A stretch of DNA of 36,673 nt from Bacteroidales bacterium (lineage in GTDB: Bacteria > Bacteroidota > Bacteroidia > Bacteroidales > F082), in contig JAGCPG010000005.1 of the NCBI GenBank assembly GCA_017645245.1, positions 1 through 36,673 on the forward strand, in the 5' to 3' direction. The notes under the pieces are model-generated. The model was not told the DNA's origin. It did no database searches and was given only the letters and a program-made list of their open reading frames with translations. Below, one piece after another: positions 17,016-25,944 of the stretch. A program made the position numbers and the translations under genes. How positions within the stretch are numbered: the first letter of the stretch is position 1; the number at the start of each line of letters is the position of its first letter.

Positions 17016-19637
17016 ATGAAACGTTATCTCTCTTTACTGCTTTTGTTTTTCGCAATATTGACTGCAAAAGCCCATCCGGTTGACCCAAACATCGCTCGTG
17101 AGGTGGGAGCTAAATTCCTTCATGCGCAAGCTTTGTTGAAGTCATCCGATCCCGCCAATCTCACCTTGGCCAGCACTTACAGCACGGCTAATGGAGAGGC
17201 AGCTTTTTATGTGTTTAACGCAGACAAAGGCTTCGTCATCGTTTCAGCTGCCGACTTTGCCAAGCCCATCCTTGGCTATTCCAACGAAGGTATCTTCACC
17301 GGGGTTGACGTGCCAGTTCAGATGGAAGCTTATCTCCAATGTTTTGTAGACCAGATACAATACGGCATCGACAATCATTTAACTGCCGACGAGACCACTG
17401 TCCGTCAATGGGAACTGGTGCGTGACAATGGCCGTATTACCGAGAAAAAAGACAATTCGCGGGTTGGGCCCTTGCTGACCGACATTTGGAATCAAGGCTG
17501 TTTTTACAACGAGCGCTGTCCCTCTGATCCAGCGGGCGAGTGTGGACACGTGTACACTGGATGTGTGGCCACTTCATTCGCCCAAATCCTTCATTATTGG
17601 GGCTTTCCCGAAAGGGGGATGGGGTCACATTCCTACAAACCCTCAGGCTATCCACAACAAACGGCCCATTTTGGCGAAACCACCTACCAGTGGGACAACA
17701 TGCCCGACAGTCTTTCGGCCTTATCGACGCCGGAAGAGATCAACGCCGTGGCCACCCTGATGTGGCATTGCGGCGTAGCTGTTGATATGCAATACGGTCC
17801 TAACGGCTCGGGGGCTCAATCCGAAAGAGTCGCCACTGCTTTGATGAGCTATTTCAATTATTCCACAGAACTATCCATCGAGAATGCGAATCAGTACAGC
17901 ACAGAGGAATGGTTGACCTTGGTCAAGAACAACATAAAAATGGGCCGTCCTGTTCATTACACCGGTGTCGACCATAACCTGGAAGGTCACGCCTTTGTAT
18001 GCGATGGGTACGACAACAACGACTATCTGCACTTCAACTGGGGCTGGGGAGGCCTTTACAACAACTATTTTGCCTATGGAGCTCTGAATGTCTATACATA
18101 CACCTTCAACTTCCTCAATTATGCCATCGTCAATATCCACCCGAAAGACATCTATGAAATCAACATCTCGGCCGATCCCTCAAACGGTGGAACGGTGTCA
18201 TTCGGCGACAAAGACGGCAGCGCTTCCTATTACGACGGACAATACTGCACCGTGATTGCCACGCCCAACAGCGGCTATGGCTTCTCATGCTGGATGGAGG
18301 ACGACACTGTGGTTTCCACCACAGCGAATTACACCTTCCGCGTCAACGACAACCGCAATTTAGTGGCTCTCTTTATCGAAGGGTTGTTGCCGCAATATTC
18401 CATCTCCATTTCAGCAACCCCTGACAGGTACGGATTGGTGTCATTCGACGAAGAAAAGACCAGGGAAACGCTTGTGTACGACTTCGATGACGGCACCAAG
18501 ATGGGCTGGACTTCAGTCGATGCCGACGGTGACGGTTTCACCTGGGTATCTGGTGTGAACCCATCCCAATACTATTATTATTACCCTGGCATCAGCTTTG
18601 CCGGTAAGGGTCATAATGGTTCCCAAGGTTTTATGTGTTCCGGTTCATGGCGTTCGCCTGACTATTCTTTGACTCCTGACAATTACCTCATTTCACCCAA
18701 CAAGGGCCAATACAACAAGATCAGCTTCTATGCTTGCGCTCTGGATGCCAATTTTTCTTTGGAGCATTTCGGCGTCGCGGTTTCAACAACCAATACCGAA
18801 ATCTCTTCGTTCACGACCATCCAGGATTGGATCACCTCGTCCAAGGATTCCGGCAATAAATCACAAGGCGTCTGGCACGAATACACTGTTGATCTCAGCG
18901 CATACGACGGTCAGCAGATTTGGGTGGCCATACGTCACTTCAACTGCTCAAAGCAGTTTTTCCTCAGCATCGATGACATTGCCCTTACCACAGGAACCAG
19001 CGCCAAATATACCAAAGGAGAGTTGTGCACCGTGACAGCAACGCCCAAGCCAGGCCACAGCTTCGTCAACTGGACCAAAAACGGCAACGTGGTGTCGACC
19101 GACAATTCCTACACTTTCGAGGTCACCGAAGACACTGAACTGGAAGCCAATTTCTCGTTGCATTATTTTACGATCGAGCTTGCTCTTGATCCACCGGAAA
19201 GTGGCGAGGTCTTAGGCGGCGGGAATTATGGCTATGGCGAGGAAGCAACCGTGAAGGTGCAGCGACATGACAATTATGATTTTACCCATTGGACCGAAGA
19301 CGGCGAGATGGTTTCAGACATTCCCAGCTATACCTTCACCGTAACCTCAAGCCGTCGATTGGTAGCCCATTTCGCTTACAACACTGGCATCAGCGAAGAA
19401 AACGACACCAAGATCAACCTCTATCCCAACCCTGCAAACAGCACGTTGAGGGTGAAATCCGACGAACCCATTCTCCAATACAGCATCTATGACATCCAAG
19501 GCACTTTGGTCTCCCAGATGACGGACGTTTCGGAGAAAAGCCTCGAGCTTGACGTGAGATCGCTGTCTACGGGCACTTACATGATACGTTTGACCCTTGG
19601 CAACACCGTGTTGACCAAGAAATTTGTGAAAGAATAG
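17016..19637 (+). CDS. Secreted C10 (streptopain-like) cysteine protease with adhesin domain and T9SS sorting domain, 873 aa
   Basis: I start at 17016 because a Sec signal follows (MKRYLSLLLLFFAILTAKA); the frame is open 24 codons further upstream but those overlap the -7 box. Residues about 22-130 form the Spi/streptopain propeptide. The C10 catalytic domain spans about 145-377, with catalytic C183 (YTGCVATSFAQILHYW) and H325 (EGHAFVCDGY), then HFNWGWGG. Next come an InlB/Flg_new-like beta repeat (380-456), a second such repeat split by a cleaved-adhesin domain (462-480 and 662-717, insert 488-661), a third repeat (717-787) and a type A T9SS C-terminal domain (about 799-873: INLYPNPANS ... 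GTYMIRLTLG). It is therefore expected to cross the outer membrane through T9SS. Only one base separates its stop from gldF. Confidence 0.92.
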   Translation: MKRYLSLLLLFFAILTAKAHPVDPNIAREVGAKFLHAQALLKSSDPANLTLASTYSTANGEAAFYVFNADKGFVIVSAADFAKPILGYSNEGIFTGVDVPVQMEAYLQCFVDQIQYGIDNHLTADETTVRQWELVRDNGRITEKKDNSRVGPLLTDIWNQGCFYNERCPSDPAGECGHVYTGCVATSFAQILHYWGFPERGMGSHSYKPSGYPQQTAHFGETTYQWDNMPDSLSALSTPEEINAVATLMWHCGVAVDMQYGPNGSGAQSERVATALMSYFNYSTELSIENANQYSTEEWLTLVKNNIKMGRPVHYTGVDHNLEGHAFVCDGYDNNDYLHFNWGWGGLYNNYFAYGALNVYTYTFNFLNYAIVNIHPKDIYEINISADPSNGGTVSFGDKDGSASYYDGQYCTVIATPNSGYGFSCWMEDDTVVSTTANYTFRVNDNRNLVALFIEGLLPQYSISISATPDRYGLVSFDEEKTRETLVYDFDDGTKMGWTSVDADGDGFTWVSGVNPSQYYYYYPGISFAGKGHNGSQGFMCSGSWRSPDYSLTPDNYLISPNKGQYNKISFYACALDANFSLEHFGVAVSTTNTEISSFTTIQDWITSSKDSGNKSQGVWHEYTVDLSAYDGQQIWVAIRHFNCSKQFFLSIDDIALTTGTSAKYTKGELCTVTATPKPGHSFVNWTKNGNVVSTDNSYTFEVTEDTELEANFSLHYFTIELALDPPESGEVLGGGNYGYGEEATVKVQRHDNYDFTHWTEDGEMVSDIPSYTFTVTSSRRLVAHFAYNTGISEENDTKINLYPNPANSTLRVKSDEPILQYSIYDIQGTLVSQMTDVSEKSLELDVRSLSTGTYMIRLTLGNTVLTKKFVKE

Positions 19638-19638
19638 A

Positions 19639-20370
19639 ATGTACGCACTTTTTAAGAAAGAAATCAGCAACTTCCTCAGCTCCTTGATCGGCATCATGGT
19701 CATCGTGGTGTTTCTGCTGATCACGGGGCTGTTCCTCTGGGTGTTTCAGAGTGATTTTAACTTGTTGACGTATGGCTATGCCAACCTCGACGGGCTCTTC
19801 ATTCTGGCGCCTTGGGTGTTTTTGTTTTTAGTTCCTGCCGTCACCATGCGCAGCTTCGCCGAGGAAAACCGCACGGGAACCATCGAGATGCTGCTCACCA
19901 AACCCCTTTCCGACTGGCAGATCATCCTGGCGAAGTTCCTGGCCAGCGTGGCCTTGGTGCTCCTCGCCTTGATCCCGACGGCAGTGTATTATTTCTCGGT
20001 GTACCGGTTAGGCTTCCCCATGGGTAACCTTGACAGCGGCAGCATCCTCGGCTCCTATATCGGGCTGTTTCTGCTCAGCGCCAGCTTCATTTCGATAGGC
20101 ATCTTCTGTTCTGCGGTCACCAACAACCAGATCCTGGCTTTCATCCTGTCTGTGTTCCTTTGTGGGTTTATCTACATCGGGTTTGAGTTCATCTACTCAC
20201 TCTCACTGTTCGGCCCCATCGCCCTCTTCATCCAACGGCTTGGCGTGGCGGCGCATTACAGCTCCATCAGCCGCGGCGTGGTCGACACACGCGACATCCT
20301 GTATTTCCTGAGCGTGATGGCGCTCTTCTTAAGCATGACGAAACTGGTTCTTGCGAGCCGCAAATGGTAG
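19639..20370 (+). CDS. gldF: GldF, gliding-associated ABC transporter permease, 243 aa
   Basis: An ABC-2-type permease with six predicted membrane helices (for example LIGIMVIVVFLLITGLFLW and LFILAPWVFLFLVPAV). The cytoplasmic motif FAEENRTGTIEMLLTKPLSDWQI after the second helix is typical of GldF. Together with GldG and an ATPase (GldA) it forms an inner-membrane ABC complex linked to gliding in Flavobacteria; homologues are also found in non-gliding Bacteroidota. No gldA is in the window, which is usual because gldA is often unlinked. The gene starts one base after the protease stop and is followed by gldG after 11 bases, so cotranscription is likely. Confidence 0.92.
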   Translation: MYALFKKEISNFLSSLIGIMVIVVFLLITGLFLWVFQSDFNLLTYGYANLDGLFILAPWVFLFLVPAVTMRSFAEENRTGTIEMLLTKPLSDWQIILAKFLASVALVLLALIPTAVYYFSVYRLGFPMGNLDSGSILGSYIGLFLLSASFISIGIFCSAVTNNQILAFILSVFLCGFIYIGFEFIYSLSLFGPIALFIQRLGVAAHYSSISRGVVDTRDILYFLSVMALFLSMTKLVLASRKW

Positions 20371-20381
20371 GAGGATAGCTC

Positions 20382-22142
20382 ATGGAAAACAAACGCAAGA
20401 ATCTGAAAAAGAATCAATTGGTATCATTCTTCATCACTTTGCTGCTCATCGTGGTGATCAACGTCATCGGCTCGTTTGTGTTCACCCGTTTCGACCTTAC
20501 CGCCGAGAAACGCTATACCCTTTCCGAAACCACCAAGGATGCGCTCCGCCAGCTCGACGACTACGTCTATTTCAAGGTCTACCTGGAAGGCGATTTCCCT
20601 CCGGGATTCAAGAAATTGCGCCGCGAGACCAAAGAGATGCTCGATGAGTTCCGCGCCTATTCGAAATACATCGATTACGAGTTCATCAACCCTTCAGAAG
20701 GCAACGACCGCGCCGAGATCGAAGAAGGCTACAAACTGTTGTATCAAGCCGGTCTCAACCCCACCAACCTGATCGATCAAAACCCCGACGGCAGCACCAA
20801 ACAGATGATCATTTGGCCAGGCGCCTTGGTCAGCTATGGCAACGAGACCGAGATCGCCATCGACCTGCTTGAGACACAGCTGGGACAGTCATCAGAAGAG
20901 TCACTGAACGCCTCCATGCAGAACCTCGAGTTCCGCCTTCTCGACGCCATCAAGAAAGTGACCCGTTCCAAGAAGCCTTCCATCGCTTTCATTGAAGGCC
21001 ACGGCGAGCTTACCGAGAACGAGGTCTACGACATCACCCAGACCCTTGAACAAAGCTACCATGTGACGCGTGGCGAGATCGCCGGCAAGGTGGACGCCCT
21101 CATCGAGCGCCACGAGAACCCCAACGGTCAAGTCAACGCGGCCATCAAATACGATGCCATCATCATCGCCAAGCCCACCGAGCCCTTCGATGAAAAGGAT
21201 AAGTTCCTCATCGACCAGTACATCATGCATGGCGGCAAGGTGCTTTGGCTGGTGGAGCCCGTGTTTGCCACCATGGACAGCCTCACCTCGCAGGAGTCCA
21301 CCATCGGCGTCGACATGGACCTCAACCTCGACGATATGTTGTTCCGCTACGGCGTGCGACTCAACCGCAACCTGCTGCTCGACATGAACTGCGCCGCCCT
21401 GCCCATCCGCACGGGACAGATGGCCGGACAAGCCCAGCTGGAGTTCTACCGTTGGTTTTACTTCCCCTTGGTGCAGGCCGCTTCCAAACATCCCTTGGTA
21501 CGCAACATGAACGCCATCAAGCTCGACTTCGTCAGCTCCATTGATGCCACCACCTCCGATGGCAACATCGTCAAGACGCCGTTGCTGAAGACCTCCGACT
21601 ACACCAAGATCTCCGGCGCTCCCGTCTTCATCACCCTTGCCATGCTCAGGCAGAACCCCGACAAGCGCATGTTCCCCGAGAGAGGCCAAAACGTCGCCTA
21701 TCTGCTGAAAGGCAACTTCCCGTCGCTGTATGCCAACCGCATCCCCTACACGATCGAGGAGAGCACCGTAATGGACTTCATGCCTGAAAGCATCCCCACC
21801 GCCATGATCGTGGTGGCCGACGGCGACATCATCCGTAACCAATTGGAAGTCCGCACCAAGAAGCCTTTGCCTCTTGGCTATGACCAATATACCCAAAACA
21901 CCTACGGCAACAAGGCTTTCATCGAGAACGCCATCAGCTACCTCGTCGATGGCGAGAGCCTCATCGAGATTCGCTCACGCGAGTTCAAGATCAGGCTGCT
22001 CGACCCCGACAAGAAAGTGCGCCAACGCCTCCGCTGGCAAATGGTCAACGTGTTTGTGCCAACTGGCCTGGTGATCGTCCTTGGCTTGGTGATGGCCGCC
22101 ATCCGAAAGAAAAAATACAGCAATCCCTCTAATCCGAAATAA
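20382..22142 (+). CDS. gldG: GldG, gliding-associated ABC transporter auxiliary protein, 586 aa
   Basis: One N-terminal membrane helix (about 13-33, FFITLLLIVVINVIGSFVF), a large periplasmic part with the ABC_transp_aux fold, and a C-terminal helix (about 556-575, FVPTGLVIVLGLVMAAI) ending in IRKKK. Typical stretches are FDLTAEKRYTLSETTKDAL near the N-terminus and IAFIEGHGELTENEVYDI (about 197-215). It works with GldF in the inner membrane; the transported substrate is not known. The length is close to that of known GldG. It sits between gldF and the DUF4340 gene with gaps of 11 and 8 bases. Confidence 0.92.
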   Translation: MENKRKNLKKNQLVSFFITLLLIVVINVIGSFVFTRFDLTAEKRYTLSETTKDALRQLDDYVYFKVYLEGDFPPGFKKLRRETKEMLDEFRAYSKYIDYEFINPSEGNDRAEIEEGYKLLYQAGLNPTNLIDQNPDGSTKQMIIWPGALVSYGNETEIAIDLLETQLGQSSEESLNASMQNLEFRLLDAIKKVTRSKKPSIAFIEGHGELTENEVYDITQTLEQSYHVTRGEIAGKVDALIERHENPNGQVNAAIKYDAIIIAKPTEPFDEKDKFLIDQYIMHGGKVLWLVEPVFATMDSLTSQESTIGVDMDLNLDDMLFRYGVRLNRNLLLDMNCAALPIRTGQMAGQAQLEFYRWFYFPLVQAASKHPLVRNMNAIKLDFVSSIDATTSDGNIVKTPLLKTSDYTKISGAPVFITLAMLRQNPDKRMFPERGQNVAYLLKGNFPSLYANRIPYTIEESTVMDFMPESIPTAMIVVADGDIIRNQLEVRTKKPLPLGYDQYTQNTYGNKAFIENAISYLVDGESLIEIRSREFKIRLLDPDKKVRQRLRWQMVNVFVPTGLVIVLGLVMAAIRKKKYSNPSNPK

Positions 22143-22150
22143 AAAGAACG

Positions 22151-23242
22151 ATGAAAAACAATAAACCTGCGATCATCTTGACCATCGTCCTGATCGCCAT
22201 CGCCGTCCTATTGATCTGGAACAACCGTTATCTCACAACCTTGCGTGGTGATTCAGCCGATTTCATGGTGTGGGACACCGCCTCCATTACCAAGGTGTAT
22301 CTCGCCGACCGCTTGGACAACGAGACCTTGCTGGAACGCCAGGAAAACGGCTGGTCTTTGAACCATGACTACAAAGCCCACCCCAAGAAGATTGACCAGC
22401 TGATGTACACCCTCTATCGGATCCGTGTCAGGATGCCCGTTTCGCGCTCCAGTCACGACCACATCATCTCGCAGATGGCCAGCAATAGCAACAAGGTAGA
22501 GATCTATCAGATGGTGCCCGCCATCAACCTGTTCAACAAGATCAAGCTGTTCTACCGCGAGAAACGCACCAAGGTGTTTTACGTGGGTGAGGCCACCAAG
22601 GACAGCAGCGGAACCTTCATGCTCCGCGAAGGCGCCGACCAAGCTTACATCGTCTATATCCCGGGCTTCAGAGGCTATCTCTCCACCCGTTTCTCCGCCA
22701 ATCACGACGACTGGCGCGACCACACCATTTTCCATGAGCAGCTGACCAACATCCAATCGGTCGCCATCGAGTTCTGCCAGGAGCCGCAACGCAGTTTCCG
22801 CGTAGAAAACACTGGCAAACACCAATACCAGCTGACCAGCCTGAATGACAACACTCCCGTGCCGTTTGACACCTTGAAGGTGATCAACTTATTGGCTTCG
22901 TTCAGCGACCTCCGCTTCGAAGCTCTGCTGAACAACATACTGACACCTAGCCGCCTCGATTCCATCAAGAACTCCCCCATGATCCACCACATCACCCTGA
23001 CCAACAAGGAAGGCCAATCCACTTCGATCAAGACCTTCGGGAAGAAAGTGGAAGCCCGCAACGAGATCGCCTTTGAGGAACGTGCCGACGACGTCGACCG
23101 CATGTTCGCCTTGGTCAACGACGACCGCGACATGGTGCTGATCCAAAACTATGTGTTCGACAAGGTTTTGAGGGACATCGACTACTACAAGGCCGGCAAT
23201 CCCATCACGCTTGAGATTGAGTACTTCAAAGTAATTGAATGA
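22151..23242 (+). CDS. DUF4340-like membrane-anchored protein, 363 aa
   Basis: A single N-terminal membrane helix (about 6-24, AIILTIVLIAIAVLLIW) is followed by an extracytoplasmic part containing repeated half-domains of the DUF4340 type (MVWDTASITKVYLADR, WSLNHDYKAHPKKIDQLMYTL). DUF4340 proteins often lie directly after GldG-type auxiliary proteins in ABC transporter operons, and this one does so with an 8-base gap; it may therefore be a third subunit of the GldFG complex (inferred). The stop overlaps the rlmH start as ATGA. No catalytic motif is visible. Confidence 0.85.
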   Translation: MKNNKPAIILTIVLIAIAVLLIWNNRYLTTLRGDSADFMVWDTASITKVYLADRLDNETLLERQENGWSLNHDYKAHPKKIDQLMYTLYRIRVRMPVSRSSHDHIISQMASNSNKVEIYQMVPAINLFNKIKLFYREKRTKVFYVGEATKDSSGTFMLREGADQAYIVYIPGFRGYLSTRFSANHDDWRDHTIFHEQLTNIQSVAIEFCQEPQRSFRVENTGKHQYQLTSLNDNTPVPFDTLKVINLLASFSDLRFEALLNNILTPSRLDSIKNSPMIHHITLTNKEGQSTSIKTFGKKVEARNEIAFEERADDVDRMFALVNDDRDMVLIQNYVFDKVLRDIDYYKAGNPITLEIEYFKVIE

Positions 23243-23712
23243 AAATCCTCCTTCTCGTCATCGGCAAGACCGACGAGGACTTCCTCGTCACCGGCATCAA
23301 GAAATATGTCGGACGCCTGGGTCATTATGTCTCTTTCGAGATGAAGGAGATCCCCGACATCCGCAACCGCAAGACGCTAAGCGAAGATCAGCAGAAAAAG
23401 GCGGAGAGTTTCCTGTTGCTACAACAACTCCAGTCTGGAGACCAAGTCGTCTTGTTGGATGAAAAAGGAAAACAATATACTTCTGTTGAATTTTCAGAAA
23501 TCATTGAAAAATGGACCGCTTCGGGCGTGAAGCGTTTGGTGTTTGTGATCGGAGGCCCTTACGGCTTTGCCCAAGAGGTCTATGACCGTGCCGATGCCCA
23601 GCTGTCATTGTCGTCCATGACGTTCTCTCACCAGATGGTGAGATTGATTTTTGTTGAGCAGCTCTATCGGGCGTTTACGATTTTAAAAGGAGAACCATAT
23701 CATCATAATTAA
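23239..23712 (+). CDS. rlmH: 23S rRNA (pseudouridine1915-N3)-methyltransferase RlmH, 157 aa
   Basis: A SPOUT-class enzyme that methylates pseudouridine 1915 in helix 69 of 23S rRNA on assembled ribosomes. The N-terminus MKILLLVIGKT, the SAM-knot motif FVIGGPYGF (about 103-111) and the C-terminal SLSSMTFSHQMVRLIFVEQLYRA pattern (split here only for length) are characteristic, and the length is normal for the family. It overlaps the DUF4340 gene by 4 bases and lies 4 bases before the HMG-CoA reductase gene, so it bridges the gliding and mevalonate parts of the string. Confidence 0.95.
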   Translation: MKILLLVIGKTDEDFLVTGIKKYVGRLGHYVSFEMKEIPDIRNRKTLSEDQQKKAESFLLLQQLQSGDQVVLLDEKGKQYTSVEFSEIIEKWTASGVKRLVFVIGGPYGFAQEVYDRADAQLSLSSMTFSHQMVRLIFVEQLYRAFTILKGEPYHHN

Positions 23713-23716
23713 AACC

Positions 23717-25042
23717 ATGGGCTCACGCGAACGAATAAAAAAAGGCTTTTCGAAACTTCTCAAGGAAGAGAAGTTGAAGACGATTGCCAATTATTTTGAA
23801 AACCCCGGTGAGGTCGTCAGCCTGCTGAAGAGCTATTGGCATAGCGATTCAAAGCAGCAGAAGCTCTTTGACGAATTTAGCGAAAATACCATCACCAACT
23901 ACATCATGCCCTACGGCATCTCGCCCAACGTGATGATCAACGGGAAGAACTACATCGTCCCCATGGTCATCGAGGAGAGTTCGGTGGTGGCCGCCGCTTC
24001 CGCGGCGGCCAAGTTCTGGGGCGAGCGTGGCGGCTTCCATGCCGAAGTGCCGGATGTTCGTAAAGTGGGACAGGTCCACTTTGGCTGGAAAGGCTCGATG
24101 GAACAGCTACAAACGCTGTTTCCCGCCATCAAGGAAAGGCTGTTGGGCGACACCGACACCTTCACCACCAACATGAAGAAACGTGGCGGCGGCATCCTTG
24201 ACATCCAACTTCGCGATTACACCGCACAGATCCCTGATTATTACCAACTTAGAGTGGAGTTCAACACCTGCGACTCAATGGGTGCCAACTTCATCAACAC
24301 CGTGTTGGAACAGTTCGGCCACAGCTTGCAGGACTTCTTCTCCGAACGGCTTGATCTGCCCGAGGAGCTGCGCAAGTGCGAGATCATCATGACCATCCTC
24401 TCCAACAACACGCCCGACTGTCGGGTGAAAGTCTGGGTGGAATGTCCCGTGGAGCAACTCAACGGCATCGACGAACATCTTACAGGGGCCGAATACGCCT
24501 TGAAATTCAAGAAGGCCGTCGACATCGCGCATATCGATACCGACCGCGCCACGACCCACAACAAGGGCATCTATAACGGCATCGACGCCGTGGTCATCGC
24601 CACCGGCAACGACTTCCGAGCCGTGGAGGCAGCGGGGCACACCTACGCCTCACGCAACGGCCGCTACGAAAGCCTCTCCACCGTCACCATCACCGACGGC
24701 ATTTTCCGTTTCGAGCTGGAAGCCCCGATGGCGATGGGCACTGTGGGCGGGCTTACCAGCCTGCACCCGCTGGCCAAGAAATCACTGGAATTACTTGGCA
24801 ATCCGACGGCACAAGAGCTGATGATGATCGCTGCCACCATGGGTTTGGCCAACAACTTCTCGGCGGTACGTTCCCTGACTACCAAAGGTATTCAGGAAGG
24901 CCACATGAAGATGCACCTCAACAACATCCTCAACCAGCTGCAGGCCTCTGAGGATGACAAACGCTTGGCGCGCGACTACTTCAAGGACAAAACTGTATCG
25001 TACGCTGCTGTGGAACAATTCCTTCAATCGCTCCGCAAATGA
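23717..25042 (+). CDS. mvaA: Hydroxymethylglutaryl-CoA reductase, class II-like, 441 aa
   Basis: It reduces HMG-CoA to mevalonate, the committing step of the mevalonate pathway. Catalytic residues can be placed by comparison with the Pseudomonas mevalonii enzyme: Glu86/87 (VIEESSVVAAAS), Lys283 (HNKGIYNGID), Asp299 (ATGNDFRAVEA) and His396 (QEGHMKMHL). CDSMGANFINT and GTVGGLTSLHPLAK are also conserved. There is no membrane anchor, as usual for class II enzymes of bacteria. It overlaps the next kinase by ATGA (25039-25042). The cofactor, NADH or NADPH, cannot be assigned by eye. It opens a four-gene mevalonate block. Confidence 0.93.
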   Translation: MGSRERIKKGFSKLLKEEKLKTIANYFENPGEVVSLLKSYWHSDSKQQKLFDEFSENTITNYIMPYGISPNVMINGKNYIVPMVIEESSVVAAASAAAKFWGERGGFHAEVPDVRKVGQVHFGWKGSMEQLQTLFPAIKERLLGDTDTFTTNMKKRGGGILDIQLRDYTAQIPDYYQLRVEFNTCDSMGANFINTVLEQFGHSLQDFFSERLDLPEELRKCEIIMTILSNNTPDCRVKVWVECPVEQLNGIDEHLTGAEYALKFKKAVDIAHIDTDRATTHNKGIYNGIDAVVIATGNDFRAVEAAGHTYASRNGRYESLSTVTITDGIFRFELEAPMAMGTVGGLTSLHPLAKKSLELLGNPTAQELMMIAATMGLANNFSAVRSLTTKGIQEGHMKMHLNNILNQLQASEDDKRLARDYFKDKTVSYAAVEQFLQSLRK

Positions 25043-25944
25043 ACACCTGTCGTGCCAACGGGAAACTGCTATTGACCGGCGAATACCTCGTCTTGAAAGG
25101 CGCTTTGGCATTGGCCTTGCCCACCAAACTGGGGCAATCCATGTCGGTGCAAAAGCAAGGCGATATCATTCAATGGGATGCTTACCAGCCCAAGGGTCCT
25201 TGGCTTTCTGCCACCTTGAAACGTAATACCTTAGAGGTTGTGAAAACCGACGATCCCTCCAAAGCTTCCAAACTGGCTGAAATCTTGAAGGTCGTTCGCG
25301 AGCTCAATCCACAAGCCTTTGCAACGGGCCTGCATTTTGAGACCCGTCTCGAATTCAACCCTGCATGGGGCCTCGGAAGCAGTTCCACTTTGATCAGCAA
25401 CCTGGCACAGTGGGCTGGGGTGAATCCTTACGAAGTCTTGAAAAGAACGATAGGGGGCTCTGGCTATGACATCGCCTGCGCCACGGCCAACACCGCGATT
25501 CACTATAAACTTGACCAAGGCGAACCGCGTGTCCAGCCTGTGGTGTTCAACCCTCCGTTTGTCGACCGGCTGTTTTTCGTCTATCAGGAAAAGAAACAAC
25601 ATTCTTCCGAAGAGGTAAAAGCTTTCAACCGGCATTGGGCGGAGACCGACTTGAGCCATGAAACCCAGATTGTTTCGGAGCTGAGCATGGCTTTGCCTAC
25701 CATCACCTATTACGAAGATTTCTGCACCTTGCTCCAAGTGCACGAAAACATTCTTGCCCGATGCCTCGACCGTGAGGCGGTGCAGCAACAATATCCCGAC
25801 TTCGACGGCGTTTTAAAATCGTTAGGTGCTTGGGGTGGCGATTTCCTGCTGGCCGTTACCGAGAAGCCTTTCGAAGACGTCCGTGCCTATTTCCAAAGCA
25901 AGGGCATGAACACGATATTCAAATACCAAGACCTCATCTTATGA
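25039..25944 (+). CDS. GYDIA-family GHMP kinase, candidate phosphomevalonate kinase, 301 aa
   Basis: A small-molecule kinase of the GHMP superfamily. The ATP-binding loop GLGSSST lies at 111-117, the family signature GYDIA at 142-146, and an N-terminal start KLLLTGEYLVLKG resembles mevalonate and phosphomevalonate kinases. A late GAWGGDFLLAV matches the third GHMP motif in position. The block encodes mevalonate kinase and diphosphomevalonate decarboxylase, but no classical phosphomevalonate kinase. This gene, overlapping both neighbours by ATGA, is the natural candidate for that step. This assignment is an inference from context; the sequence alone does not settle the substrate. Confidence 0.85.
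   Translation: MNTCRANGKLLLTGEYLVLKGALALALPTKLGQSMSVQKQGDIIQWDAYQPKGPWLSATLKRNTLEVVKTDDPSKASKLAEILKVVRELNPQAFATGLHFETRLEFNPAWGLGSSSTLISNLAQWAGVNPYEVLKRTIGGSGYDIACATANTAIHYKLDQGEPRVQPVVFNPPFVDRLFFVYQEKKQHSSEEVKAFNRHWAETDLSHETQIVSELSMALPTITYYEDFCTLLQVHENILARCLDREAVQQQYPDFDGVLKSLGAWGGDFLLAVTEKPFEDVRAYFQSKGMNTIFKYQDLIL

Noticed and set aside
20901-21896. 331-codon minus-strand frame opposite gldG
   Set aside because: Antisense shadow of gldG, with Val/Gly/His/Asp-rich composition typical of such frames.
25830-25940. Upstream extension of the mvaD frame into the GYDIA kinase gene
   Set aside because: The added residues are out-of-frame kinase sequence; the ATG at 25941 matches the ATGA overlaps of the neighbours and the family N-terminus.
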